A stretch of DNA of 64,000 bases. It comes from Streptomyces mashuensis. GTDB lineage: Bacteria; Actinomycetota; Actinomycetes; Streptomycetales; Streptomycetaceae. Below the pieces are notes generated by a model. The model made no database searches. It had not been told where the DNA came from and was given only the letters and a program-made list of their open reading frames with translations. The stretch covers positions 101,057-165,056 of the forward strand of contig NZ_BNBD01000013.1 of NCBI RefSeq assembly GCF_014654785.1. The letters are read 5' to 3'. The position numbers were made by a program, and so were the translations under genes. This document shows, piece by piece, positions 43,369-51,781 of this stretch. How positions within the stretch are numbered: the first letter of the stretch is position 1; every line of letters starts with the position of its first letter.

Positions 43369-44664
43369 TCAGCGCTGTGCGGCGGCGTCCGGGGCCGGGT
43401 GGGCGGCCGCCGGGGCGGCGGGGCCGGTGCCGGGGGCGTCGGCAGGGGCGTCGGCGGGGTCCTTGCGGCCGGCGGAGGTCAGCAGCAGGACGACGGCGAC
43501 GGCGATGCCCAGGCCGGCTGCGGCGAGGTAGATGCCGTCGATGCCGAGGCGGCCCGTCGCGGGCTGGCTCAGGACCGGGGAGAGGAACTGGCCGAGGAAC
43601 AGGCAGGAGGTGACGCCGCTGAGGACGCGGCCGCGGATGGCGGCGGGCGTGCGGGAGGCCAGCCAGGTGTTGAGGTTGGGGATGAGCATGCCGATGCCGG
43701 AGCCCACGAGCACCAGGCCCACGAGGACGAGGGCGACGTGCGAGGAGCTGCCGATGGCGGCGAAGCCCAGGGCCAGCAGCGTGAAGGTGGCCACCGCGAC
43801 GGGGCGGACGCCGAACCGCTTGTGGATGCGGCCGAAGTTGAGGCCGACGAGGGCGTTGGCCAGGCTCATCAGGGCGATGGCCAGGCCGGCGCCGCTGGCG
43901 CCGATGCCGCCGATGTCCTCCAGGTAGAAGGGCAGCTGGGAGGGGATCGTGTAGAACATCACCTGCGAGGCGAGCACGAGGGCGTAGATGCCGAAGGCCA
44001 GCGACGGCATGCGGGCCCCGGCGGGCCTGCCGTCGGCACCGCGCCCGGCCGCGACGGCCGGCGGTTCGGTGACGTAGCGCAGGACGAGCAGGGTCAGCGG
44101 CAGCGCGACGAGGTAGATGGCGAAGGGGCCGCGCCAGTTCATGTCGGCGAGCACGCCGCCGAAGGAGAGGAAGGCGACGCCGCCGAAGCCCATGAAGCCC
44201 GCCTGGAGGCCGAGCACGCGGGAGCGGGACTCACCCGGGTAGTAGTCGGTGACGAGCGTGGTGGTGGCGGTCATGATGCCCGCGACCGACACGCCCAGCA
44301 GCAGCCGGCCGGCGAGGATCGCGTACAGGTCGTCCAGCACCAGGCCCGACCCGCCGGCAATTCCGAAGAGCCCGACCGAGAAGGCCAGCACGGGCTTGCG
44401 GCCCACGCGGTCGACCAGCGTTCCGACGAAGGGCGCGCCGATGGCTATCGCCAGTGCGGGAATGGTGAGGACCAGGCGGACCAGGAATGCGGCGTTGTCG
44501 ACGGATGAAAAATGTTTCTCCATGGCGGGCAGCGAGGGCGCGATGATGGCGCCCGCCATGGTGGTGAGCATGCTGGCCAGCAGCAGCGTCGCCAGTACGG
44601 GGCGGGAGCCGGCCCGCGGCGCCGGCCGGCCTCCCCGGGTCGTCGGATTGTCGGTGGTCACCAC
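43369..44664 (-). CDS. MFS transporter, probable product exporter 1
   Basis: 431 residues, twelve helices. Motif A between helices 2 and 3, GTLVDRVGRKPV, and the antiporter-type motif in helix 5 region (GIMTATTTLVTDYYPGESRS) point to drug:H+ antiport. The start is one of two adjacent GTG codons with agga six bases upstream of the first (44664). Divergent from a SCO6745-like gene. C-terminal ~30 residues are Ala/Pro-rich. Confidence 0.9.
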   Translation of the reverse strand: MVTTDNPTTRGGRPAPRAGSRPVLATLLLASMLTTMAGAIIAPSLPAMEKHFSSVDNAAFLVRLVLTIPALAIAIGAPFVGTLVDRVGRKPVLAFSVGLFGIAGGSGLVLDDLYAILAGRLLLGVSVAGIMTATTTLVTDYYPGESRSRVLGLQAGFMGFGGVAFLSFGGVLADMNWRGPFAIYLVALPLTLLVLRYVTEPPAVAAGRGADGRPAGARMPSLAFGIYALVLASQVMFYTIPSQLPFYLEDIGGIGASGAGLAIALMSLANALVGLNFGRIHKRFGVRPVAVATFTLLALGFAAIGSSSHVALVLVGLVLVGSGIGMLIPNLNTWLASRTPAAIRGRVLSGVTSCLFLGQFLSPVLSQPATGRLGIDGIYLAAAGLGIAVAVVLLLTSAGRKDPADAPADAPGTGPAAPAAAHPAPDAAAQR

Positions 44665-44865
44665 GGGTGGTCCTAACGTTTGTGTGTCCGAACTCGGTGG
44701 GTGGGGGTGATGAGGCTCCGGCGGACTCCGGGCACCATATTCTCGGAATTCCCGCGTCCGTTCTCCCTGCCGGAAAAAGATTTGTCGCGGACCGGACGAA
44801 CATTTCACGTTGCTCTGAAGTTCTTCACTTTCCCGGACAGCGGCCGCTGGTTAATCTCGGCGACC
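44665..44865. promoter_or_regulatory. divergent promoter region of MFS and SCO6745-like gene
   Basis: About 200 bases of clearly lower G+C with an A-run near 44774. It contains the inverted repeats tgaag-tt-cttca (44816-44827) and agcggccgct (44838-44847), both candidate binding sites for a regulator controlling the divergent pair. No promoter boxes can be assigned with confidence. Confidence 0.5.
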
Positions 44866-45750
44866 ATGACCACCATTTCGACGTCACTGCCGAGGCTCGC
44901 CGGTCGACACTGCCAGACACCGCTCAATTCACTGCACTCGACGATCTACTTCTCGCCGGACTTCGGTGCGGAGCTGGCCGCCCGCGGCGTGACGGGGCCC
45001 ATGGGCTCCTACCTCGCCGGGCGCGCGGCACCGCTCGGCGCGGTGTCGGCCGCCACGGTCACCGCCGTCTTCCACGGCTTCCACCACCGCATGGTCTCCG
45101 GCCACTTCCCCGCCGTGTGGGAGCGGGTCACCCCCGCCGAGGTGACCGGGCTGCGCCTGGCCGCGGCCGACACGACCCTGCGCCGGGTGCTGGGCTCCGT
45201 GCTCGTCGGCTCGCGCGAGATGGCGGAGGCGGCGGAGCTGGCGCTGCGGGCGGTGGAGGGCTGCGCCATGCCCGGCCGGCCGATGTCGGCGGCCCAGGCC
45301 GACCAGCCGGTCCCGGAGGACCCGCACCTCGCGCTGTGGCACGCCGCCACCGTGCTGCGCGAGCACCGCGGCGACGCCCACGGCATCGCCCTCCAGCACG
45401 CCGGGCTCAGCGGCCTGGAGGCGCTGGTGTCGCACTGCGCGAGCAGCGACGGCATGCCCAAGGAGGCCGTGATGTCCAAGCGCGGCTGGACCGAGGAGGA
45501 CTGGGCCGGCGCCGAGGAGTCCCTGCGCGTCCGGGGCTTCCTGGACGGGTCGGGCGCCCTCACGCCGGAGGGGGTGCGGATGCGCGAGGAGCTGGAGGAG
45601 GAGACCGACCGGCTCGACGCAGCGCCCTACGCCCGGCTGGGCGCCGAGGGCGTCGAGCGCCTGACCCGCCTCGCCGCGGAGTTCAACGCGGCTGCCGTGG
45701 CCTCCGGTGCCTTCCCGGAGGCCCTGCTGGGCACCTTCGCGCGGAAGTGA
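44866..45750 (+). CDS. SCO6745 family protein (helical, HTH-like)
   Basis: 294 residues. Matches the Streptomyces SCO6745 family in my recollection: LALWHAATVLREHRGDAH and GLSGLEALVSH blocks, then a C-terminal winged-helix-like region (KRGWTEEDWAGAEESLRVRG, LTPEGVRMREELEEETDRL). The fold is related to MarR-type regulators fused to a helical domain; DNA binding is plausible. The ATG at 44866 follows ctcggcgacc, a weak ribosome site. Divergent from the MFS exporter, convergent with the SnoaL gene (22-base gap), so likely a local regulator. Confidence 0.85.
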   Translation: MTTISTSLPRLAGRHCQTPLNSLHSTIYFSPDFGAELAARGVTGPMGSYLAGRAAPLGAVSAATVTAVFHGFHHRMVSGHFPAVWERVTPAEVTGLRLAAADTTLRRVLGSVLVGSREMAEAAELALRAVEGCAMPGRPMSAAQADQPVPEDPHLALWHAATVLREHRGDAHGIALQHAGLSGLEALVSHCASSDGMPKEAVMSKRGWTEEDWAGAEESLRVRGFLDGSGALTPEGVRMREELEEETDRLDAAPYARLGAEGVERLTRLAAEFNAAAVASGAFPEALLGTFARK

Positions 45751-45772
45751 GGCGGTCCGGGGCGGGCACCGG

Positions 45773-46273
45773 TCAGGGGCTCTCCACCGCGCAGCCCCCG
45801 TCCGGGCCCGGTCCGGTGCTCCACACCAGGTGGAAGGCCCAGGTGCGCAGCCGCCAGCCGGCCTCCGTGCGCACGGCCTCGCCCTTGTAGTAGCCGCCGA
45901 TGTCGAAGTGGGGGCGGTCCTCGCCCGACGGGTGGTGCACGTGCGTGGCCACGACGTGCAGCCTGACCTCGGCCCGGTCACCGTCCAGGGCGACGGTGTG
46001 GTTCGAGCTCAGGTGGAGCGTCCGCGCGAAGCGGTTCTTCGCCACGTGGTGCAGCTGTGCCACGTCGGACAGGCCCTCGCAGGTACCGACGGGGAAGGTC
46101 ATGCGGACGTCGTCGGTGAAGACGGTCGGCGGCCAGGTGTCGTCGAAGCCGTTCTCGTCCTGGGTGTCGAGCAGCACGATGTAGCGGTCGAGGAGCTCGT
46201 TGATGGCCGCCCGGTCCGTCAGTTCACGGACCTGGGCGCGCAATTCCGCGAGTTCGTCCTGGGGCAGGGTCAT
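45773..46273 (-). CDS. SnoaL/NTF2-like protein, copy 2 (JadX-like position)
   Basis: 166 residues, homologous over its length to the copy at 39801-40295: shared LAELRAQVRELTD helix, FTDDVRMTFPVG, ATHVHHP and TEAGWRLRTW. NTF2-like cone fold, cytoplasmic. It starts four bases after the carboxylase epsilon gene, so it is part of the MFS-ACP-PPTase-carboxylase operon. Jadomycin's JadX is also an NTF2-like protein near PPTase and carboxylase genes, by recollection. Role unproven. Confidence 0.9.
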   Translation of the reverse strand: MTLPQDELAELRAQVRELTDRAAINELLDRYIVLLDTQDENGFDDTWPPTVFTDDVRMTFPVGTCEGLSDVAQLHHVAKNRFARTLHLSSNHTVALDGDRAEVRLHVVATHVHHPSGEDRPHFDIGGYYKGEAVRTEAGWRLRTWAFHLVWSTGPGPDGGCAVESP

Positions 46274-46277
46274 GGCC

Positions 46278-46526
46278 TTATCTCCTGGCGGTGGTGGGGC
46301 CCGCCGGGGCGGCGGACCAGCTGCGGGGGCCGGGGAAGCGGGGGCTGCGTTCGGGGCGGCGCCACAGGGCGGTGGCCCGGTGGTGGCGCGCCAGGTCGTC
46401 GGGGTCGGCGCCGGCGGCCGTACGGGAGAGCAGCACCGCGGTCAGCGCGGCCAGCTCCTCGGGCCCGGCGACACCGCGCTCGACGCGGATCACGGGAACG
46501 GCGGGGACGATCGGGTCGGTGCTCAC
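46278..46526 (-). CDS. acyl-CoA carboxylase epsilon subunit
   Basis: 82 residues. Epsilon subunits are small actinobacterial proteins that stimulate the alpha/beta carboxylase; the core VIRVERGVAGPEELAALTAV and the C-terminal Trp/Pro-rich WRRPERSPRFPGPRSW are diagnostic. Lies 28 bases behind the beta subunit and four bases ahead of the SnoaL gene. Confidence 0.92.
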   Translation of the reverse strand: MSTDPIVPAVPVIRVERGVAGPEELAALTAVLLSRTAAGADPDDLARHHRATALWRRPERSPRFPGPRSWSAAPAGPTTARR

Positions 46527-46554
46527 GGCTGTGCCTTTCGTCTCGTCGCCGAGG

Positions 46555-48156
46555 TCACTGCGGCGGGTTGCCGTGCTTGCGCGACGGCAGGTCGGCGTGC
46601 TTGGCGCGGAGCATGGCCAGCGAGCGGATCAGGACGGCGCGGGTCTCGCCGGGGTCGATGACGTCGTCCACCAGGCCGCGTTCGGCGGCGTAGTAGGGGT
46701 GCATCAGCTCGGCCTTGTACTCCTTGATCTTCTGCTGGCGCACCGCCTCCGGGTCGTCGGACGCGGCGATCTCGCGGCGGAAGATGACGTTGGCGGCGCC
46801 CTCGGCGCCCATCACGGCGATCTCGTTGCTGGGCCAGGCCAGCGCCAGGTCGGCGCCGATCGAGCGCGAGTCCATGACGATGTACGCGCCGCCGTACGCC
46901 TTGCGCAGCACCAGCGAGATGCGCGGCACGGTCGCGTTGCAGTACGCGTACAGCAGCTTGGCGCCGCGGCGGATGATGCCGTTGTGCTCCTGGTCGACGC
47001 CGGGCAGGAAGCCGGGCACGTCGACGAGCGTCACCAGCGGGATGTTGAACGCGTCGCAGAACTGCACGAACCGCGCCGCCTTCTCGCTGGACTCGATGTC
47101 CAGGACGCCCGCGTACGAGGCCGGCTGGTTGGCCACGATGCCGACGACGCCGCCGTCGAGGCGGGACAGCGCGCAGACGATGTTGGTGGCCCAGGCGGGG
47201 TGCACCTCGAAGTACTCGCCGTCGTCGACGATCTCCTCGATGACGGCGCGGATGTCGTAGCTGCGGCCCGGGTCGTCGGGGACGAGGTCCAGCAGGGCGT
47301 CGGTGCGCCGGTCGGCGGCGTCCTCGGCCGGGACGGCGGGCGGCAGTTCGCGGTTGTTGGACGGCAGCAGCGACAGCAGGTAGCGCACGTCCTCCAGGCA
47401 GCTCTGCTCGTCGTCGTACGCGAAGTGCGAGACGCCGGAGGTGGCCGAGTGCACGTCGGCGCCGCCCAGGCCGTTCTGGGTGATCTCCTCGCCGGTGACG
47501 GCGCGGACCACATCGGGGCCGGTGATGAACATCTGCGAGGTCTCACGGACCATGAACACGAAGTCCGTGAGCGCCGGGCTGTACGCGGCGCCGCCGGCGC
47601 AGGGGCCGAGCATCACGCTGATCTGCGGGATGACGCCGGACGCCTTGGTGTTGCGCTGGAAGATGCCGCCGTAGCCGGCCAGCGCCGACACGCCCTCCTG
47701 GATACGGGCACCCGCACCGTCGTTGAGCGACACCAGCGGAGCACCCGCCGCGATGGCCATGTCCATGATCTTGTGGATCTTGGAGGCGTGGGCCTCGCCC
47801 AGCGCGCCACCGAAGATCCGGAAGTCGTGCGCGTACACGAAGACCGTACGGCCGTGGACGGTGCCCCAGCCGGTGATCACACCGTCCGTGTACGGCTTCT
47901 TGTCCTCCAGGCCGAAGCCCGAGGCGCGGTGCCGCCGCAGGGTCTCCACCTCGGTGAACGAGCCCTCGTCCAGCAGCAGGCCGATGCGCTCGCGCGCGGT
48001 CAGCTTGCCCTTGGCGTGCTGGCGCTCCGTGGCCTTGGGGTCCAGGCCCTCGTACGCCTCGTCCCTGATGAGCTGGAGCTCCTCGACGCGCTCGCGGAGG
48101 GTCCACTCGCTCCGCTGGTCCGCCGGGCTCGTGGCGGTCTTGCCGGCAACAGGCAT
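46555..48156 (-). CDS. acyl-CoA carboxylase beta subunit (carboxyltransferase)
   Basis: 533 residues, biotin-dependent carboxyltransferase of the PccB/AccD type that transfers CO2 to acetyl- or propionyl-CoA. Crotonase-fold halves: GARIQEGVSALAGYGG with oxyanion Gly-Gly GPCAGGAAYSPAL in the N-half, and LVDVPGFLPGVDQE plus KAYGGAYIVM in the C-half. The substrate-specificity residue (Asp422 equivalent) sits around the KAYGGAYIVMDS block, compatible with acetyl/propionyl use. Supplies malonyl-CoA extender to the polyketide synthase with epsilon and the alpha subunit at the window's right end. Confidence 0.95.
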   Translation of the reverse strand: MPVAGKTATSPADQRSEWTLRERVEELQLIRDEAYEGLDPKATERQHAKGKLTARERIGLLLDEGSFTEVETLRRHRASGFGLEDKKPYTDGVITGWGTVHGRTVFVYAHDFRIFGGALGEAHASKIHKIMDMAIAAGAPLVSLNDGAGARIQEGVSALAGYGGIFQRNTKASGVIPQISVMLGPCAGGAAYSPALTDFVFMVRETSQMFITGPDVVRAVTGEEITQNGLGGADVHSATSGVSHFAYDDEQSCLEDVRYLLSLLPSNNRELPPAVPAEDAADRRTDALLDLVPDDPGRSYDIRAVIEEIVDDGEYFEVHPAWATNIVCALSRLDGGVVGIVANQPASYAGVLDIESSEKAARFVQFCDAFNIPLVTLVDVPGFLPGVDQEHNGIIRRGAKLLYAYCNATVPRISLVLRKAYGGAYIVMDSRSIGADLALAWPSNEIAVMGAEGAANVIFRREIAASDDPEAVRQQKIKEYKAELMHPYYAAERGLVDDVIDPGETRAVLIRSLAMLRAKHADLPSRKHGNPPQ

Positions 48157-48162
48157 GGTGTC

Positions 48163-48930
48163 TCACTCTCCGGTGAAGGGTCGTGGGGAAGGCCGGTCGA
48201 TCCGGCCGCCCGCGAAGAGGGCCTCCGCGGGGACGCGGCGCAGCGTCAGCTCGGTGGGGGCGTCGCCCCGCAGCGCGACGGCCGCGTTGTGGTGCTTGCC
48301 GGCCGGGACGTCGAGGACGGTCCAGCCGGCCGGGCGGCGGGCCACGTCGGAGCCGAGGTAGTCGACGTCGGGGCCACGGCTGAGGCCGGTGCCCAGGCCC
48401 TTGAGGAACGCCTCCTTGCGCGTCCACAGCTGGCCGAAGGCCAGCGGCCGCGACTCCTCGGGCAACGAGCCGAGTTCGTCCCGTTCGCGCGGGTGCAGCC
48501 GGGGCAGGCAGACGGCGGCGGTCTCCGCGCGCGGCAGCCGTTCGACGTCCGCGCCCACGGGCCGGGCCGCCACTCCCACCAGCACCAGGCCGTGGCTGTG
48601 CGAGAGGGAGAAGTGCAGCGGCGGGTCCGTCTCGGCCACGGCGGGCCGGCCGTGCGGCCCGCCGCAGCCGGGGCAGGGCTGCCGCACGAACGGCACGTCC
48701 GCCGGGTCCATGCCCAGGTACGCGCCGAGCAGCCGGCGCAGGGCGATGTGCGCGGTGGCGTACGTGGCGCCGTCGGTGGGGCGGATGAAGGAGGCCGCGC
48801 GGGTGCGCTCGGCGTCGTTCAGCTCCGACAGGTCCAGCCGGTCCACGGCCTCGGCCCGCGGTGCCGCGGCCAGCCACAGGTCGAGCGCGTCGTGGTCGAC
48901 GACGGGCCGGGTGAGGAGCGCCGCGGTCAT
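48163..48930 (-). CDS. Sfp-type 4'-phosphopantetheinyl transferase
   Basis: 255 residues. Transfers phosphopantetheine from CoA to ACP serines. Two alpha/beta halves, with LHFSLSHSHG, the metal motif GADVERL and WTRKEAFLKGLGTGLS. Additional CPGCGG pair in the N-half. The ATG overlaps the upstream ACP stop by four bases, so enzyme and likely substrate are co-translated. A dedicated PPTase (JadM) is known for jadomycin. Confidence 0.94.
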   Translation of the reverse strand: MTAALLTRPVVDHDALDLWLAAAPRAEAVDRLDLSELNDAERTRAASFIRPTDGATYATAHIALRRLLGAYLGMDPADVPFVRQPCPGCGGPHGRPAVAETDPPLHFSLSHSHGLVLVGVAARPVGADVERLPRAETAAVCLPRLHPRERDELGSLPEESRPLAFGQLWTRKEAFLKGLGTGLSRGPDVDYLGSDVARRPAGWTVLDVPAGKHHNAAVALRGDAPTELTLRRVPAEALFAGGRIDRPSPRPFTGE

Positions 48931-49439
48931 GCGGTGCCCGCTGCCGCCGGTCCGGGCTGCCGCTTGTGGGGGCTGTCCTCGGGGCCGAGCTGGCCGGCGA
49001 GGCAGTCGATCAGCTCGGCGGCGGAGTTGGCGCGCAGCAGCCGCTGGAGGTCCACGTCGACGCCCAGGGCGGCCTCCATGCGGGCCTGGAGTTCGAGCCC
49101 GTTGATGGAGCCGATGCCCAGGCTGTTCATGGTGCGGCCGGTGGTGTCGACGTTCTCCGGGGCCACGCCCAGCACGCGGCCGAGCTCCTGGCGGACGTAC
49201 GTGTCGATGATGCGGGTGCGCTCGCGCAGCCCGACGGAGGCCAGGACCGTGCGGTCCGGGACCGTCACCGGGGCGGCGGGGGCGTCCCCGTAGCCGTCGA
49301 GGTCGGCGAGTTCGAGGTCGAAGTCCAGGTCGAAGCCGGGCTCGACGGCGAAGTCGAGGTCGAAGTCGAAGGCGGGGAAGGTGTTGAAGGGGTCGTCGAC
49401 CGCGGGGTCGAGGGCCTTCGTGCCGTGGTCGGTGGTCAT
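48927..49439 (-). CDS. second acyl carrier protein with acidic Phe/Asp-rich head
   Basis: 170 residues, double the size of a normal ACP. Residues 15-52 are an acidic run of Phe-Asp-Leu-Asp units (FDFDLDFAVEPGFDLDFDLE), then a linker and an ACP fold (about 70-155) with the phosphopantetheine serine Ser111 in LGIGSINGLELQA. It overlaps the MFS stop and the PPTase start by four bases each. This is not the minimal-PKS ACP (55327-55596). It might carry an acyl or aminoacyl group for tailoring; no partner is proven. Confidence 0.88.
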   Translation of the reverse strand: MTTDHGTKALDPAVDDPFNTFPAFDFDLDFAVEPGFDLDFDLELADLDGYGDAPAAPVTVPDRTVLASVGLRERTRIIDTYVRQELGRVLGVAPENVDTTGRTMNSLGIGSINGLELQARMEAALGVDVDLQRLLRANSAAELIDCLAGQLGPEDSPHKRQPGPAAAGTA

Positions 49440-50899
49440 GTCCGTTCCTCGGGGAGGGGGGTGTCCGCGGGCCGGCGCCGGGGGAGGACGCCGGTGAGGG
49501 CGACGAGCAGGCCGAGCAGGCCCACCGCCGTGACGAGCCGTACGGCGGGCCGGAAGCCGTCCGCCACGGCCCGGGCGGAGGCGCCCGTGGGCGCCCCGTA
49601 GCCCTCGACCAGGGCGGCGGTGAGCACGAGCATCAGCGCCGCGCCGATCTGCACGGCCGTCTGGTAGACGCCGCTGGCCTCGCCGCGCCGGTCGGCGGGG
49701 AAGCCGGAGACCGCCTGCATGTTGAGGGCGGCGAAGGAGGCCACGAAACCGGCGCCCACCAGCAGCATCGTCGGCAGCACGTCGGTGGCGTAGTGCGGGT
49801 GCGCGGGCAGCCGCAGGTACAGCGCGTAGCCCAGGAGCGGGCCGGCGGCGCCCACGGCGATCAGCCGGGGCGCGCCGAAGCGGCGTACCAGCCGGCCGGA
49901 GAGCAGCGCGGTGACCGCCAGCGGGAGGCTGGCCGGCACCATGGCGAGCGCGGTGCGCATCGGCCCCCAGCCCAGGTGGTCCTGGGTCTGCACGGTGACG
50001 ATGAACAGCAGGCCCAGGTACGAGCCGTTGAGGGCGGCGGCGCCGAGCGCCGAGCGCCGCATCGCGGGGTCGGCGAGCACGGAGAACCGCACGAGGGGCT
50101 GCGGCACCTGCCGTTCGACGGTGGTGAACGCCACCAGCAGCGCCACCGTGGCGGCGAAGGACGCCCAGACCCGGGCGCTCCCCCAGCCGTGCTGGGGCAC
50201 GGACGCGATGCCGTACACGAGGGCGAGCAGGGCGCCGCTGAACGTGGCGGCGCCGGCGACGTCGTAGCGCCGGGGCCCGCCGGGCTGCGGGTCGGGGGGC
50301 ACCAGGCGCAGGCAGAACGCGTACAGCACCAGCACCACGGGGGCGGGGAAGACGAAGGTCAGGCGCCAGTCGACGGACGTCAGCGCGCCCGACAGGAGCA
50401 GGCCGGCGGTGAAGCCGCTGGCGCCGGCGAGGGTGTAGACCGAGACGGCGCGGTCGCGGTCGGGGCCCTCGGCGAAGGTGGTGGACAGGATGGCCAGCCC
50501 GGTGGGGGCGGTCAGGGCGGCGCAGAAGCCCTTGGCGAAGCGGGTCGCGACGAACAGCGCCGGGTCGCTCGCGAGGGCGCTGATGACGGAGGCGGCGGCG
50601 AAGCCGAGCAGCGCCAGCAGGTACATGCGGCGACGGCCGAGCAGGGCGACGACGCGGGCGCCGAACAGCATGAGGCTGCCGAAGCCCAGCGCGAAGCCGC
50701 TCATCGCCCATTGCAGGGACGTCGGGGGCAGGCCGAGGTCGTCACCGACCGAGGGCAGAGCCACGACCGCCACGGACACTTCGAGCGCGTCGATGAGCAT
50801 GTTGCCGGCGAGCACCAGCAGCAGGCCCCAGAGGCGGGGGCTCCACCGGCCGGCGGACGCCGCGGCGACGGAGGAGGTGAGGGTCGTCGAGCGGTTCAT
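49436..50899 (-). CDS. MFS transporter, DHA2-like probable product exporter 2
   Basis: 487 residues with 14 hydrophobic segments expected of the DHA2 (EmrB/QacA) group. GNMLIDALEVSVAVVALPSV holds the motif D1-like first helix, and RFAKGFCAALTAPTGLAIL plus FTAGLLLSGALTSVDWRL matches the antiporter motif C area. ATG at 50899; the in-frame extension before it is Pro-rich. First gene of a coupled operon MFS-ACP-PPTase-carboxylase beta-epsilon-SnoaL. Confidence 0.92.
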   Translation of the reverse strand: MNRSTTLTSSVAAASAGRWSPRLWGLLLVLAGNMLIDALEVSVAVVALPSVGDDLGLPPTSLQWAMSGFALGFGSLMLFGARVVALLGRRRMYLLALLGFAAASVISALASDPALFVATRFAKGFCAALTAPTGLAILSTTFAEGPDRDRAVSVYTLAGASGFTAGLLLSGALTSVDWRLTFVFPAPVVLVLYAFCLRLVPPDPQPGGPRRYDVAGAATFSGALLALVYGIASVPQHGWGSARVWASFAATVALLVAFTTVERQVPQPLVRFSVLADPAMRRSALGAAALNGSYLGLLFIVTVQTQDHLGWGPMRTALAMVPASLPLAVTALLSGRLVRRFGAPRLIAVGAAGPLLGYALYLRLPAHPHYATDVLPTMLLVGAGFVASFAALNMQAVSGFPADRRGEASGVYQTAVQIGAALMLVLTAALVEGYGAPTGASARAVADGFRPAVRLVTAVGLLGLLVALTGVLPRRRPADTPLPEERT

Positions 50900-50913
50900 G
50901 TCCGGTTTCCGAA

Positions 50914-50961
50914 CCAGGGGAAGGGCCAGGGGAAAGGCCGGGGGAAAGGCGGGGGCGAAGG
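50914..50961 (-). repeat. four 12-bp purine/pyrimidine repeats in the leader of MFS 2
   Basis: Units ccaggggaaggg, ccaggggaaagg, ccgggggaaagg and cgggggcgaagg follow without gap, starting 15 bases upstream of the MFS start codon. In the minus-strand RNA they form a C/U-rich tract. Function unknown. Confidence 0.7.
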
Positions 50962-50972
50962 GCTGAGGGGGC

Positions 50973-51005
50973 CGGGCCGGCCGCACGGGGGTGGCGGCCG
51001 GCCCG
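50973..51005 (-). terminator. hairpin after the oxygenase-reductase gene
   Basis: Twelve-base arms (cgggccggccgc at 50973-50984 and its complement 50994-51005) with a nine-base loop, 15 bases past the stop of the fused oxygenase-SDR. It probably ends the E-to-M core transcript; the next gene then needs its own promoter. Confidence 0.65.
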
Positions 51006-51019
51006 TGGCGGGCCCGGGG

Positions 51020-51781
51020 TCAGCCGAGCAGGGTGCCGCCGGTGGCGTCCACGAAGGAGCCGGTGATCCAGCGGGCGTCGTCGCTCGCCAGGAACGCCAC
51101 CACGTCGGCGACGTCCTCCGGCTCGCCGACCCGGTTGAAGGCCGACAGGCCGGCCATCTGCTCGACGACCTCGGGGATGCCGAACGCCGGGTTGCCGTTG
51201 CGGGTGATGCCCGGGGCGACGCTGTTGATGGTGATGTTGCGGGGGCCCAGCAGCTTGGCGTAGTGCAGGGCCAGCTGCTCGACGGCGCCCTTGGTCATCG
51301 CGTAGGCGATCTCCTCGGGGTTGGCGAACCGGGTGAGGCCCGAGGAGATGTTGACGATGCGGCCGCCGTTCGGCATGTTCTTCAGCGCCCGCTGGATGAT
51401 GAAGAACGGTGCCTTGGCGTTGACCGCGACCAGCCGGTCGAACACCTCGGGCGTGGTGTCCTCGGCGGAGATGCCGCCCATGACGCCGGCGTTGTTGACG
51501 AGGATGTTCAGGTCGGTGCCGCCGGTGCGCTCCTTGAGGCCCTTCTCCAGGCCGAGGAACAGCTCGTGCACGTCGCCGGGGACGCCGAGCTCGGCGCGGA
51601 CGGCGAAGGCGCGGCCGCCGTCCTTCTCGATGGTGGCGACGACCTCGTCGGCGGCGTCCTTGTCACTGTTGTAGTGCACGGCGACGAGCGCGCCCTCGCG
51701 GGCCAGCCGGAGGGCGGCGGCGCGGCCCATGCCCCGGCTGGAGCCGGTGACGAGCGCGGTCTTGCCGTTGAGCGTGCCCAT
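51020..51781 (-). CDS. internally initiated SDR (reductase domain alone)
   Basis: Methionine 537 of the fusion (MGTLNGKTALVTGSSRGMG) is preceded by aggagtaccccc, a strong ribosome site with seven-base spacing, well placed for a free 253-residue ketoreductase from the same message. Separate reductase production from such fusions is known for PgaM. In this cluster it is inferred from sequence. Confidence 0.65.
   Translation of the reverse strand: MGTLNGKTALVTGSSRGMGRAAALRLAREGALVAVHYNSDKDAADEVVATIEKDGGRAFAVRAELGVPGDVHELFLGLEKGLKERTGGTDLNILVNNAGVMGGISAEDTTPEVFDRLVAVNAKAPFFIIQRALKNMPNGGRIVNISSGLTRFANPEEIAYAMTKGAVEQLALHYAKLLGPRNITINSVAPGITRNGNPAFGIPEVVEQMAGLSAFNRVGEPEDVADVVAFLASDDARWITGSFVDATGGTLLG

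Noticed and set aside
44680..44865. Earlier start of the SCO6745-like gene
   Set aside because: The 62 extra residues lie in the lower-G+C divergent promoter region and do not look like protein; the ATG at 44866 starts the conserved part.
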